The notes: generated by a model from the letters alone, not told the origin. 64,000 nucleotides of DNA from Gemmatimonadota bacterium (GCA_022823365.1 JAJDXG010000046.1:29752-93751), one strand, 5' to 3'. Counted from the first letter of the stretch, positions 44,022 to 54,237 are shown. Program-made: numbers and translations.

Positions 44022-45109
44022 GGGAACACCACCGTCTTGTTGCGCTTCGGCACCTGGCCCACCGGAATGCGCGCGATCTCCCTCATCTCCTGCGTATCGA
44101 CGACCGACACGTCGTTCGATCCGGCGTTCGCGACGTAGAGGTAGCGGCTGTCCGGCGTCATCGTCAGCCAGTCGGGGATGTGGCCGACCTCGACGCCGCC
44201 AAGGTACTCGAGATCAGGGAGCGACCACGCGTACACGTAGCCGTTGGGCTTGCTCGTCGACCAGAGCTGGCGCCCGTCCGGTGACACCGCGAGGCCGTGC
44301 CCCGGCGATCCCTGCAGTGCGTCGTTGGTCACGCGAGAGATCGGGAGGCTCGGCATGTCCAGCTTCTGCACCACCTTCCGCTGCGCGAAGTCCACTACGT
44401 AGACGCCGTGATAGTTCGATATCTGGATGAACAGGCGCCAGGTCGAACCGTCCGGATGGGTCTCGAACGCCATCGGCCGCACGCCTCCGTCCGCGTATCC
44501 GCCCGTGGTGCGCCCGCTGAAGTGGAGCGACCAGATCGCCTCGTCGATGGAGGTGTCGATGATGGTCAGGGTGCGCGCGCCGATCATCCCCGCGGCCACG
44601 TGCCGCCCGTCGGGCGACATGAACACGTTGTGCACCGTTCCCAGGGTCGCGATCGACTTGACCACCTCGCCCTTCTCGAGGTCTACCACATCCACGCAAC
44701 TGCAGTCCTGGATGATCGCTACGTACACCGTGCGGCCGTCGTTGCTGATTGCGACGTTGTGCGGCCGTCCGGAGAGCGGGATCTGCTCGGTGACCTTCAT
44801 GACGTCCGTCGGCACGATGTCCAGCGTGCGGTGGATCTCGTTGCTGAAGTAGAGGACGCTCCCGTCCGACTGGGCCGCGACGCCGTGCGCCTTCGGGATC
44901 CCCTCGATGATCTGCACGACCTCGTTCGTGACCGGATCGATGATGTGCACGTTGTCGCCGGCCGAATTCGTCTGGACGATGCGCACTTCGCCGGACTGAG
45001 CCGCTGCGGGGGAGACTGTCACCAACTGTAGTGACAGAGCCAGAGCGAGCAGGCCAGGGCCGACCAGCCTGCGAGCGGGATGAACATGGGGCGGGAAAAG
45101 GTGTTTCAT
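44018..45109 (-). CDS. YncE-like beta-propeller protein, exported
   Basis: 363 residues from ATG 45109, with GGAGG upstream; a longer frame adds an unconvincing leader. A signal peptide (LLALALSLQLVTVSPAAAQ) precedes repeated blades with YVTN-like strands: VQTNSAGDNVHIID, GRPHNVAISNDGRTVYVAI, LGTVHNVFMSPDGRHVAAG and YLYVANAGSNDVSVVDT. It shows about seven blades. The family binds surface or cofactor partners; here it is coupled to the diheme-type protein. Confidence 0.85.
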   Translation of the reverse strand: MKHLFPPHVHPARRLVGPGLLALALSLQLVTVSPAAAQSGEVRIVQTNSAGDNVHIIDPVTNEVVQIIEGIPKAHGVAAQSDGSVLYFSNEIHRTLDIVPTDVMKVTEQIPLSGRPHNVAISNDGRTVYVAIIQDCSCVDVVDLEKGEVVKSIATLGTVHNVFMSPDGRHVAAGMIGARTLTIIDTSIDEAIWSLHFSGRTTGGYADGGVRPMAFETHPDGSTWRLFIQISNYHGVYVVDFAQRKVVQKLDMPSLPISRVTNDALQGSPGHGLAVSPDGRQLWSTSKPNGYVYAWSLPDLEYLGGVEVGHIPDWLTMTPDSRYLYVANAGSNDVSVVDTQEMREIARIPVGQVPKRNKTVVFP

Positions 45110-45221
45110 CGCAACCTCCGGGGTTCGCGCCAATCCGGGTTCAAGGTACGGCGTGGTGCCCACGGTGGGCCATACTCAGCGGCGAAGAAGCGCCGGAACG
45201 GGCGACAGGTGGGTACGCGGG

Positions 45222-47000
45222 ATGACCTTCGACATCGCATTCGTGCTCGGTCTGACCGTCGCGGCGCTCGTTCTGTTCGCCCTCGACCGGATCCGGGTGG
45301 ACCAGGTTGCCATCGCGGTCCCGGTCGTTCTCCTCCTGAGCGGCATCGTCACGCCGGCCGAAGCGGTGTCGGGCCTGTCGAGCCGTGCGACCGTGACGGT
45401 CGGCTCGATGCTCGTGCTGGGCCTGGGGCTCCGCAAGACCGGTCTCGTGTCGGCCATCGGGGCCTGGGCGCGCACCGCTCCTCTTGGCGGCAAGTACGCG
45501 CGCATGCTCGTCCTCTGCCTCATCTGCGCGTTCCTCTCCCCGTTTCTCATGACCACCGCCGTCGTGCTGGTCTTCATGCCCGTGTTCCTCGCGCTCGCCG
45601 AGCAGGCCGAGGAGCCGGCCTCCAGGTATCTGATGCCGCTCTCCTTCGTCTCGATTCTCGGGGGGACGGTCACCCTGATGGGGACCACCACCAACCTGGT
45701 CGTGCACGGCGAAGCGATGAGGCGCGGGTACGACGCACTCGGCATGTTTTCGATCACGCCGCTGGGGCTGATCAGTCTGGCCGTGGGTCTGCTGTATCTG
45801 TTCACCGCGGGCCGGGTGCTGCTGCCGCGGCGCTTCCGGCCGCCGGACCTGTCCGCCAAGTACGATGTCCGCCGCTTCGTCACGGAACTGCACGTCCCGG
45901 AGGATTCGCCCGCGAACGGCCGCTCGCTGGCCCAGCTGAGGTGGGGCGAACGCTATGGCGTCACGGTGCTGGACATCGAACGGGGCGAACAGGAGATCAC
46001 CGCGCCGCACGGAGACCGCCACGTACGGCCGGGCGACATCCTGTACGTGCAGGGGCCCGCCGAGCGCCTCCTCGATCTCGCGCGCCGGCAGCGGCTCGAT
46101 ACCCCGAGGGAACGGAAGGAGCATGAACTCGACCAGGAGGGCGGGCGCGGCCGCCTGGTCGAGATTCTCGTGGCGCCGGGATCGAGTCTCGTGGGCCGCA
46201 CCCTCCGCGATCTGAACTTCGCCCAGCGCTTCGATGCGGCGGTGGTCGCCATCCAGCAGCACGGTGTCACCGTCCAGGAAAGGCTGGCGGGGATCTCGTT
46301 CCGGGTCGGCGATCTGCTCCTCGTGCGCGGAACGGCGACCGCGCTCCAGCGCCTGGCCGACGATCCCGGATTCGTCCCGCTGGCGGAAGTGAAGGCGGAC
46401 GCGGGCAACAGGCCGCGGGCCGGCGTGGCCGCAGCGATCATGGCCGGCGTGGTGCTCAGTGCCAGCTTCGGTGTGCTCGACATCATGACGGCCGCGCTCA
46501 CCGGCGTGGTCCTGATGGTGTTCACGCGCTGTGTGCACATCGAGGAGATCTACGGGGAGGTGGAATGGCTGGTCATCTTCGTGCTGGCGGGCCTGATTCC
46601 GCTCGGCGTGGCGCTCGAGACCACCGGGGCGGCGGAGTTGCTCGCGGGCTGGGTGGTGACCCTCTCGTCGCCGCTGGGAGAGATCGGGCTGATCGCGGCC
46701 TTCTATCTGCTGACCGCCGTGATGACCGCCGTGGTGTCCAACGCGGCGACGGCCGTGATGCTCACCCCGGTCGCGATCTTCGCGGCCACGCAGGGCGGCG
46801 TGAACCCGTACGCGCTGCTCATCGCCGTCATGTTCGGGGCGTCGGCCTCCTTCGTCACGCCCTTCGGTTACCAGACCAACGTCATGATCTACGGGCCGGG
46901 CGGATACCGCTTCATGGACTTCGTGAAGGTGGGCGGCCTGCTCAACCTCATCCTGCTGGTCACGGCCACGCTCTTCATTCCGCTCTTCTGGCCCAGTTAG
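45222..47000 (+). CDS. SLC13-type permease with two RCK_C domains
   Basis: 592 residues from ATG 45222; the longer upstream frame lacks a ribosome site. Two transmembrane halves carry the DASS signature SNAATAVMLTPVAIFAA and the equivalent GTTTNLVVHGEAMRRG. Two TrkA-C-like domains between them (about 219-285 and 312-375) contain GVTVLDIERGEQEI and GRTLRDLNFAQRFD blocks. Such proteins carry anions or dicarboxylates, and the RCK_C parts may bind a ligand. It faces the porin gene in convergent orientation. Confidence 0.87.
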   Translation: MTFDIAFVLGLTVAALVLFALDRIRVDQVAIAVPVVLLLSGIVTPAEAVSGLSSRATVTVGSMLVLGLGLRKTGLVSAIGAWARTAPLGGKYARMLVLCLICAFLSPFLMTTAVVLVFMPVFLALAEQAEEPASRYLMPLSFVSILGGTVTLMGTTTNLVVHGEAMRRGYDALGMFSITPLGLISLAVGLLYLFTAGRVLLPRRFRPPDLSAKYDVRRFVTELHVPEDSPANGRSLAQLRWGERYGVTVLDIERGEQEITAPHGDRHVRPGDILYVQGPAERLLDLARRQRLDTPRERKEHELDQEGGRGRLVEILVAPGSSLVGRTLRDLNFAQRFDAAVVAIQQHGVTVQERLAGISFRVGDLLLVRGTATALQRLADDPGFVPLAEVKADAGNRPRAGVAAAIMAGVVLSASFGVLDIMTAALTGVVLMVFTRCVHIEEIYGEVEWLVIFVLAGLIPLGVALETTGAAELLAGWVVTLSSPLGEIGLIAAFYLLTAVMTAVVSNAATAVMLTPVAIFAATQGGVNPYALLIAVMFGASASFVTPFGYQTNVMIYGPGGYRFMDFVKVGGLLNLILLVTATLFIPLFWPS

Positions 47001-47012
47001 GATCCCCGGCGC

Positions 47013-48383
47013 TCAGAATGACAGCGTGGTTTGCGCGAAGGTGTAGGTCGCGTCCCCCTTGCCCGCGTTCTTCATCAGCCTGCCCGCGGTGAGTCGCACC
47101 AGGCCTGCTTCCACGCGGACGCCGGTCGCACCCAGCTCCCACGCGCCGATGAACTCCCACTGGGTGCCGACGTACCGCGCGGATCGGCCATCGGTGTTGG
47201 CAATGCCCGCGGTCGTCCACTCGTCCGCGGAGGACGCCAGCCAGTAGCCGCGCGCGGAGCCCAGCAGGTTCACGCCCGGCCGAGGCGCCAGCGTCAGGCG
47301 CACGCCGGGGGTTGTCACGTTGGAGCGGGCGAAGGCGCCGTGAATGCCGCTGGGTCCGTGTTCGAACGAGCGCGACCCGTACAGGCTGCTGAACCGGTTG
47401 TTGCGGCCATCCGCCGGATCACGGTCACCGCTGGCATGGTCGAATTGAAGCTGCAACCGGGGCGTGCCGGGGGCGGCGAACGTATATCCCGCGCCGATGT
47501 GCTGAAGATGGGCGACGTGAGTCAGGTCCACGGCCGCGGAACGCGAGGGGCGCGATCGGCCGAACTGTAACGCGGACTCGATCTCGAAGTCGAAGCCGGC
47601 GATGGTCGCGGGACGATGGAAACGGACCCCGATGGTGTGAAGATGCCGGTCGGCGGTGGCCAGTCCGGGAGCATCCGCCTCGTCCAGGCCATAGTAGTAG
47701 ACCTCGCCCGGGTCGCCCCAGGGAAGGCGAGGGCGCGAGAGATGAACGCCCCAGAGCCGTACGTTGCTCCATTCCTTGTCGAGACGCGGACTGTTGTCGA
47801 GGATGTTTCCCGACACACGTCGCTCGACCGGCAGGGTGTAGAACGCGCGCACGCGACTCTCGCCCGCACCCGTCCATCTCCATTCGATTCCGGTGAAGCC
47901 GTCGGACGTGTTTCGGAATCGATTGCGCGAAACCAGGCGTCGGCTGCCGATGTCCATGGTTATGCGTCCCGCGCGCAGGACGCTCCGACTTCCCGGCAGG
48001 AAGAGGTCGTCGAGCGCGATCTCGACGTGGGCCTGCAGCAACTCCAGCGGGTTCACCATGGAGGTCGTGACGGCCGCGACGGAGTCCGCCAGATGTGACC
48101 GCGAGTCCTGCAGCTCGGCCCGCAGCCGGAAGGATCCCGCATCCAGCTCCGCAGAGACCCGGGTGCGGAGCATCAGCGCACGGGCGACGCCGTCGAGACC
48201 GGCGCGGAACTGGTTGCTCAGGCGCTCGTAGCGGGTGCGGTGGTCTCCCGACAGCGAGAACACCGGAGACCCGCTCGCCGGAGCCTCTTGCGGAGAGGGC
48301 GCGCCTGCCGACATCGTCCCGCCGCCACCAAAGGCGGCGACCAGTATGGGAACTGTTTGCAACAGCGGCGCCATGGTTGTCAT
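47013..48383 (-). CDS. Alginate-export-type outer-membrane porin
   Basis: 456 residues from ATG 48383; ATG 48374 has a better-spaced AGGA and is a likely alternative start. A signal peptide is short (PLLQTVPILVAAFGGGG). The body has alternating beta strands characteristic of AlgE-like/alginate_exp porins: HRTRYERLSNQFRAG, ALMLRTRVSAELDAG, VRAFYTLPVERRV and a terminal TYTFAQTTLSF, with the C-terminal Phe needed for barrel assembly. It probably brings a substrate to one of the flanking permeases. Confidence 0.8.
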   Translation of the reverse strand: MTTMAPLLQTVPILVAAFGGGGTMSAGAPSPQEAPASGSPVFSLSGDHRTRYERLSNQFRAGLDGVARALMLRTRVSAELDAGSFRLRAELQDSRSHLADSVAAVTTSMVNPLELLQAHVEIALDDLFLPGSRSVLRAGRITMDIGSRRLVSRNRFRNTSDGFTGIEWRWTGAGESRVRAFYTLPVERRVSGNILDNSPRLDKEWSNVRLWGVHLSRPRLPWGDPGEVYYYGLDEADAPGLATADRHLHTIGVRFHRPATIAGFDFEIESALQFGRSRPSRSAAVDLTHVAHLQHIGAGYTFAAPGTPRLQLQFDHASGDRDPADGRNNRFSSLYGSRSFEHGPSGIHGAFARSNVTTPGVRLTLAPRPGVNLLGSARGYWLASSADEWTTAGIANTDGRSARYVGTQWEFIGAWELGATGVRVEAGLVRLTAGRLMKNAGKGDATYTFAQTTLSF

Positions 48384-48386
48384 CCT

Positions 48387-48408
48387 GTGGAAACGGTACC
48401 GTCTACAC
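48387..48408. promoter_or_regulatory. 22-base imperfect palindrome before the porin
   Basis: GTGGAAACGGTACCGTCTAC and two more bases form a 22-base imperfect palindrome with a perfect ACGGTACCGT centre (48393-48402) and GTG/CAC ends. It lies 4 bases upstream of the porin's first ATG and 94 bases before the divergent SLC13 gene. A LacI- or TetR-type operator serving both genes is plausible. Confidence 0.4.
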
Positions 48409-48502
48409 GACCGCTATCGACATCGGTCCGGAACGAAGGAATGCCGATCACGACTTTACGGTTCCGCTTGAGTCTGGATTCGCCGTCCGGGAGGGCCGGC
48501 TG

Positions 48503-50848
48503 ATGACGTTGGACCTCGTTCTCGTGCTGGCGGTTCTGGTGGTGGACGTCGTCCTGTTCATGCACGGGCGACTCCGCATGGACCTGGTCGCGCTCCTCAC
48601 CCTCGTGTTCCTCGCCGTGACCGGGCTCATCGAACCGGCCGCGGCGCTCGCGGGGTTCTCCAATCCGGCCGTCGTGACCGTCTGGGCGGTTTTCGTGCTG
48701 AGCGGGGGACTCGCCCACACCGGCATTGCCAACCTGGTCGGGCGACAGGTCATACGCTTCGCGGGCGGAAGCGAGACCCGCATCATCCTGGTGATCATGG
48801 CGACCGCCGGCGTGGCGTCCGCCTTCATGAACAACGTGGGCGTGGCCGCGATCCTCCTGCCCGTCATCATGGATCTCTCGAAAGAGACCCGAATCCCGCC
48901 CTCGAGGCTTCTTCTGCCCCTCGCGTACGCGTGCCTTCTGGGTGGCTTGACCACCCTCATCGGCACCCCTCCCAACATTCTGGTAGCGGAGGCGCTCAGC
49001 AACGAGGGTCTCGAGCCGTTCGGCCTCTTCGACTACTCGCCGGTGGGACTGCTCGTGATGGCGGCGGGCTTCGTCTTCATCCTCGTGGCCGTTCCCAGGC
49101 TGCTGCCGGAGCGCCGCATAGGGGTCGAGGGTCCCGCAGGAGACGATGAACGGGTGCTGCCGGACATCTATGGGCTGAACGAGCGGTTCATGGTCCTGAG
49201 GCTGCCCGAAGCCTCGGCGCTTGCGGGAAAGAGCCTCGGCGAGATCCGGCTCGGGTCCGTGGCCGGGCTTCAGGCCATCACCGTCATCCGTGACGGGCGG
49301 CCCCGACCCTCGCCCGGCCCGGACTTCCGTCTCCGGGCGGGGGACCGCATCGTCGTTCAGGGTCCGATGGATCGGCTGGACCGGCTGCGCGACAGTTCGG
49401 CGCTCGATATCGAGGAAGAGGGGCTGGGCGTACGGGTGCTGGACGCTCCCGAATTCGAAATCGCGGAGATCGGAATACCGGCCGGCTCCGAGCTGACGGG
49501 GCGCACGCTCCGCGACGTGGACTTCGCCGTCCGCTTCGGGGTTCGCGTGATGGCGATCCAGCGAGACGGGAGGTCCCTGCCGAGTCCCCTGCAGGATGTG
49601 CAGCTTCAGCCCGCCGACACGCTGCTGGTCCAGGGTCCACCCGAGAAGGTCGAGGACCTGGGTGCACACGAGGCACTGACAGTCGCTCCCGCCGACCACA
49701 TCGACCTCTACAGCCTCCAGGACGAACTGTTTGCGGTTCGGGTGCCCCGCGACTCCTTCCTGGCGGGGCAGACGCTGAAGGAATGCGGATTGGGCGCCTC
49801 TCTGGGGCTGTGGGTGGTCAGCGTCCGTCGCGAAGGCCGAACGATCGAGATGCCTGAGCCCGGCGAGCGCCTGCAGGCCGGCGACCTGTTGGTCGTGAGG
49901 GGCCGGCCCGAAGGGTTGTCGACGCTGAAAGGATTGCGAGAGCTCGAGGTCGAGGCCGAGGGGACGGAGGAGAGGCCCGCCCTGGAGACCGAGGACATAG
50001 GGATCGCCGAGGTCGTCCTCTCACCCCATACGCGGCTCGTAGGGCAAACCCTCCGCCAGCTCAGCTTCCGCAGGAAGTACGGGCTGATGGTGCTCGCGAT
50101 CTGGCGCGAGGGACGGTCCCATCGAACCGGTCTGCGCGATCTGCCGCTGCGCTCCGGCGACGCGCTGCTCGTTCACGGACCTCGCGAGAACCTCCGCGTC
50201 CTCGCCTCGGATCCGAACTTCCTCGTGCTGACCGAGGGTGTGCAGACGCCGCCCCGCCGTCGCAAGGCGCCGGTCGCGGCCCTGATCCTGGCCGTCACGC
50301 TGGGGCCGGTCCTGCTGGGGTGGCTGCCGATCTCGATCGCGGCCGTGGGAGGCGCCGCCCTAATGGTCCTCCTCGGGTGCCTGACCATGGAGGAGGCCTA
50401 CCGGTCCATCGAGTGGCAGGCCGTGTTCCTGATCGCCGGGATGCTCCCGCTGGGGGTGGCGCTGCAGGACGCGGGCGCTTCGGCGCTCCTTGCGGAGGCG
50501 GTTGTGAGGACGGTCGGGGACTTCGGGCCCCTCGCCGCCATGGGCGCCCTGTTCCTCGTTACCTCCGTGGCGACTCAGGTCATCCCGACGGCGGCCCTCG
50601 TGGTCCTCATGTCCCCCATCGTGCTGGGCACGGCGGAGAGCCTGGGCATCTCCCCCTACCCGCTGATGATGGCCACGGCGATGGCCGCGTCGGCCAGCTT
50701 CGCCAGCCCGGTTTCCCACCCGGCCAACGTCCTCGTCATGGGGCCCGGCGGCTACCGGTTCACCGACTACCTGCGCGTGGGCCTGCCCCTGACCGCCGTG
50801 GTGTTCGCGGTGGTCATGCTCGTGATCCCGGTGTTCTGGCCCTTCTGA
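48503..50848 (+). CDS. SLC13-type permease with four RCK_C domains
   Basis: 781 residues from ATG 48503, with GAGGG upstream. Two membrane halves (GLAHTGIANLVGRQV, FMNNVGVAAILLPVIMDLS, GTPPNILVAEAL; second half VIPTAALVVLMSPIVLG) flank four TrkA-C-like repeats between about 227 and 569. Each has the GRTLRDVDFAVRFGV- or GQTLRQLSFRRKYGL-type core. A four-repeat cytosolic insert is larger than the two-repeat relative in this window. It transports anions or sulfate/dicarboxylates, and the four domains imply ligand gating. Confidence 0.86.
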   Translation: MTLDLVLVLAVLVVDVVLFMHGRLRMDLVALLTLVFLAVTGLIEPAAALAGFSNPAVVTVWAVFVLSGGLAHTGIANLVGRQVIRFAGGSETRIILVIMATAGVASAFMNNVGVAAILLPVIMDLSKETRIPPSRLLLPLAYACLLGGLTTLIGTPPNILVAEALSNEGLEPFGLFDYSPVGLLVMAAGFVFILVAVPRLLPERRIGVEGPAGDDERVLPDIYGLNERFMVLRLPEASALAGKSLGEIRLGSVAGLQAITVIRDGRPRPSPGPDFRLRAGDRIVVQGPMDRLDRLRDSSALDIEEEGLGVRVLDAPEFEIAEIGIPAGSELTGRTLRDVDFAVRFGVRVMAIQRDGRSLPSPLQDVQLQPADTLLVQGPPEKVEDLGAHEALTVAPADHIDLYSLQDELFAVRVPRDSFLAGQTLKECGLGASLGLWVVSVRREGRTIEMPEPGERLQAGDLLVVRGRPEGLSTLKGLRELEVEAEGTEERPALETEDIGIAEVVLSPHTRLVGQTLRQLSFRRKYGLMVLAIWREGRSHRTGLRDLPLRSGDALLVHGPRENLRVLASDPNFLVLTEGVQTPPRRRKAPVAALILAVTLGPVLLGWLPISIAAVGGAALMVLLGCLTMEEAYRSIEWQAVFLIAGMLPLGVALQDAGASALLAEAVVRTVGDFGPLAAMGALFLVTSVATQVIPTAALVVLMSPIVLGTAESLGISPYPLMMATAMAASASFASPVSHPANVLVMGPGGYRFTDYLRVGLPLTAVVFAVVMLVIPVFWPF

Positions 50849-50916
50849 AGCATCGCGGACCAATCCTGCAATACGGACCGGGCGGATCGGGAACCGGGTT
50901 TCGATGCCCTCGGGGC

Positions 50917-53220
50917 TCAGTCGATGACGATCTCTTCCACGGCGTGCACGAACACGATGTCGTTCGCGGCCCTGTGGCTCCGGAGAACCTCGGTCAGGCT
51001 TCCTCCGTTCATCTGCTCCGCCGAAATCCCCGCGATCACCAGGTCCGCGTCCGAGGACCGGTACTCCACTTCGGATTCGATCCTGGCCTGCGACTCGACC
51101 GGCAGCGTTTCGATGTTCTTTCGCCCGATGGGCAGGCGTCCCTGATCGACGAGTGCGGACAACCGGTCGGCCTCATGCGCATCCCCGTCCGTGCCGATGC
51201 ACGCGAACACGCGGATCTCGGCGGTTCTCCATTCGGGATGACCGACGATGATGTAGGCCAGCATCAGCATCATCGCGGCGTTGGGCAGGGTCTCCGGGGT
51301 CAGCCAGACATGGATCGAGGAACGGTAGCCGAAGCGGAACGTGCTGGAGCGCAGGACCACCACGTTGAACCGGGATGAGGCCGCCAGGAGCATGGCCCGC
51401 TCCAGCCTCGGGATCTCCTCGGGATGCTCCTGGTCGAATTCCAGCAGAATGCTGTTGTTGGGCAGCCCCGAAATCCCCGGGTACTGGAGAGCCTGCGTGA
51501 CCGCGTTCTCGAAGGAGGGCGCGATCAGCGTGTCGACGAATGTCCCCGCCCGGCTGAGGTCGGAGCGCTTCACCAGCTTCGTGAGCTGGGCTCGGGCCGC
51601 CAGCTCCGTGTCCAGGGCATACTCACCCTTCATGTGCTGGACGAAGTGGCCGAAGCCGTGGCGGTGGGAGATCCAGCGCAGCAGGTCGAACTGGGCCACG
51701 CGGCGGTCGCCGAACTGCGTGAGCGCCACGAACGACGGGCGCCACCCGCCGTCCTGCTGCGCGCTCTGGTTCTTCTGGAGCATGATCTGCAGCCTGCGGA
51801 CAAGCTGGAACATCGCCCCCTGTAGAATCGCGGCCAGATCGCGTTCACCGCGCCTCGACCGCTTCAGCCCCAGGTAGATGACCAGCATGATCGCCATGGC
51901 CAGGAGCGCATACACGGCGCTCATCTGGATCATCATGAGCACGCACATCACCGCCCCGACCAGCGATATGTACCAGCGCGAGCGGAAAGTCGGACGGTAC
52001 GAGGGGTTCCCCGCGAAGTACTCCAGGAACGCCACGGAACAGAGCGTGCCGTACGTCACCATGAAGAACATGCTCAGGATCTGGGCGATGAAATCGATAT
52101 CGCCGAGCGCCACGAACACGGCTGCCAGCGCCACCGACACATAGGTGGCGTTAATGGGCTCACCCGCCTCGCCCCGCCCGGTGGCGAGGAGTTGGTTGAC
52201 CCTTCCGCCCGGGAAGACGCGGTCGCGGGCCAGAGCCTGCAGCGTACGCGGGGCGACCATGATGGAGCCGAGCGCGGAGGAGAAGGCCGCGGCGGCGAGT
52301 CCGATGTATATGGAAGGGCCCCAGAGCGCGATGCGGGCCATGATGAACTGGTCGTCGGCCAGGGCGTCCGGCGTGGCGCTCTGCGCGAGCTTGATCGCGA
52401 CCAGCGCGTAGACGGCCATGCCGGCAAAGGTCGCCCCGATGGTTCCCAGCGGGATCGAGCGCATCGGGTTCTTCAGATCGCCCGACAGCCCGAGGCCTGC
52501 GATCATGCCGGTGAAGGCGGGAAAGCAGGTGGCGAACACGACTCCGAACCCGTCGGGGTTGGCGATCGTCGATGTCAGATTGAGTCCGTCGGGCCGGATC
52601 TCCTCGGGTCCCGATCCCAGCAGGAAGGCTCCGATGACCGCCGCCAGGATGCCGCAGACGACCCACAGCACGCGCACGCCCTGGTCGGCACCCTTGGTCA
52701 GCATGAGAGCGACCAGGACGGCGAGGCCGGGAACGCTCACCCACTGGAGACCGAGGGCGACCTCGAATCTGCCCCCGATCCACTGCAGGACCGGCTGGAA
52801 GGCTTCGGCGAAGGCCACCAGGTAGAAGGCGACCGAGATCGCCTGCGACAGATAGAGCGCGATTCCGATGGAGCCGCCGATGGTGGTGCCGAATGAGCGG
52901 CTGATGATGAAATAGGCGCCGCCCCCGGCCACGCGGCGGTTTGTGGCGATTTCGGAAACGGCCAGCACGGTGGGGATCGTGACCATGTGTCCGATGACGA
53001 TGATCATCATCGTGCCCCACAGGCCGACATGGCCCACGGCATAGCCGAAGCGCAGGAAGAGGATGGCGCCCAGGATCGTGCTGATCGACGCGAGGAAGAC
53101 CGGCGCCGTGCCGAAGCCGTGACCGGATTCGGAGGGCTCGCCCGAGGGGCCGGATGCGCGACTCGCCGCCACTCCGCGAGGCGGAGTACCGTCGGTGTTT
53201 GCTACCGTTGGCGCGACCAT
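50917..53220 (-). CDS. SLC12-like cation-chloride cotransporter
   Basis: 767 residues from ATG 53220, with GGAG upstream. The amino-acid-permease fold shows GAILFLRFGYAVGHVGLWGT, AVSEIATNRRVAGGGAYFII and a string of 12 helices (up to about 470). A soluble C-terminal domain of ~300 residues follows, like the NKCC-type tail: LVVLRSSTFRFGYRSSIHVW and EVEYRSSDADLVIAG recall USP-like strands. Such bacterial homologues move K/Na with Cl or amino acids. The C-terminal domain could bind nucleotide or sense osmotic state. Confidence 0.88.
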   Translation of the reverse strand: MVAPTVANTDGTPPRGVAASRASGPSGEPSESGHGFGTAPVFLASISTILGAILFLRFGYAVGHVGLWGTMMIIVIGHMVTIPTVLAVSEIATNRRVAGGGAYFIISRSFGTTIGGSIGIALYLSQAISVAFYLVAFAEAFQPVLQWIGGRFEVALGLQWVSVPGLAVLVALMLTKGADQGVRVLWVVCGILAAVIGAFLLGSGPEEIRPDGLNLTSTIANPDGFGVVFATCFPAFTGMIAGLGLSGDLKNPMRSIPLGTIGATFAGMAVYALVAIKLAQSATPDALADDQFIMARIALWGPSIYIGLAAAAFSSALGSIMVAPRTLQALARDRVFPGGRVNQLLATGRGEAGEPINATYVSVALAAVFVALGDIDFIAQILSMFFMVTYGTLCSVAFLEYFAGNPSYRPTFRSRWYISLVGAVMCVLMMIQMSAVYALLAMAIMLVIYLGLKRSRRGERDLAAILQGAMFQLVRRLQIMLQKNQSAQQDGGWRPSFVALTQFGDRRVAQFDLLRWISHRHGFGHFVQHMKGEYALDTELAARAQLTKLVKRSDLSRAGTFVDTLIAPSFENAVTQALQYPGISGLPNNSILLEFDQEHPEEIPRLERAMLLAASSRFNVVVLRSSTFRFGYRSSIHVWLTPETLPNAAMMLMLAYIIVGHPEWRTAEIRVFACIGTDGDAHEADRLSALVDQGRLPIGRKNIETLPVESQARIESEVEYRSSDADLVIAGISAEQMNGGSLTEVLRSHRAANDIVFVHAVEEIVID

Positions 53221-53556
53221 TGAGGGCTCCGGGAAGCGGGTGTCCCGCCCGCAACGGGTCCGGGACCGAAAGGCCAACCGCATCGCGAGCACCACCCTCG
53301 CAACCATGCGCCGGAGGGCAAGTCCAATTTAGAGCCCGGGGAACAACGCGTCTATCGATGGCGCAGGGCTCCGGCTTCATGGGGCGCTGGCGGCAGGGCC
53401 TGCTCCCCGCGATAATGACTCCATCATCCCGGATGGCGCGCGCCGGCGACCAACGGTGGCGCCGGCCCCGTCGGCCGTTGTGGGATGAGCCGGGCCCGCT
53501 GTCACGGTGCGCCGTATATCAGGAAGGGTTCCACCTGGACTATGGAGGCAGGCGAA
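53221..53556. other. Divergent gap between SLC12-like and MscS-like genes
   Basis: 336 bases. The left end holds the GGAG ribosome site of the cotransporter and the right end the GGAGGCAGG site of the MscS-like gene. A long Arg-rich plus-strand frame here is a shadow. I see no clear promoter pair, repeat or small gene. Confidence 0.4.
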
Positions 53557-54237
53557 ATGGAAATGGATTGGAATGCGATCCTGCTGGATCCGGTCCGCAC
53601 CTTCGTCGGGCAGTTGGTCGGCTTCGTACCAAACCTGTTGGCCGTAGTTGCGATTCTCGTCGGCGGCTGGATCATCGCGAAGGTGATCCAGGCCGTGCTC
53701 GTCCGGCTTCTGGAGGCGGTGAAGGCCGATAGTCTGGCGGAGAGGGTCCAGCTCGCGGACATGCTGTCCAGAGGAGGCATTCAGCGAACCTTCTCCAGGC
53801 TGTTGGGAGCCATCGCGTATTGGCTTGTCATGCTCGTCGTGCTGGTCGCGGCCCTCAATGCGCTCCAGCTCACCGCCACCGCCCAGTTGCTGCAGGGGTT
53901 TGTCGGTTTCCTGCCCACCGTTGTGACGGCGATCGTCGTCTTGATCGTGGGGATCCTGGCCGCCGGTTTCCTGGCCGCTACGGTCCGCACCGTAGCCAGC
54001 AACGCCGGCATCGCTCAGGCGGAGGTGCTGGGGCAGTTCGTCCAGTACATAGTCATCATCTTTTCCGTGGTGGTGGCTCTGCAACAGCTTCAGGTCCAGT
54101 TCGTGGGCGATGCCTTCCTGATCATCCTCGGAGCCATCAGCTTTGCGCTGGCTCTGGCTTTCGGGCTGGGCTGCAAGGACCTGGCGGGACGCTGGGTGAG
54201 CGGGCTGGTCGACCGCCTCTCCCCGCCGGCGGAGTAG
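53557..54237 (+). CDS. Small MscS-like (conserved TM helix) protein
   Basis: 226 residues from ATG 53557, chosen because GGAGG lies 8 bases upstream. It has four membrane helices (FVPNLLAVVAILVGGWIIA, AYWLVMLVVLVAALNALQL, TVVTAIVVLIVGILAAGFLA, IVIIFSVVVALQQLQV) and a C-terminal LALAFGLGCKDLAGRW with the MscS pore-helix flavour. The beta domain of true MscS is missing. It matches the conserved-TM-helix (Cpn-like) family thought to act in osmotic stress. The overlong N-terminal frame is dropped. Confidence 0.82.
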   Translation: MEMDWNAILLDPVRTFVGQLVGFVPNLLAVVAILVGGWIIAKVIQAVLVRLLEAVKADSLAERVQLADMLSRGGIQRTFSRLLGAIAYWLVMLVVLVAALNALQLTATAQLLQGFVGFLPTVVTAIVVLIVGILAAGFLAATVRTVASNAGIAQAEVLGQFVQYIVIIFSVVVALQQLQVQFVGDAFLIILGAISFALALAFGLGCKDLAGRWVSGLVDRLSPPAE

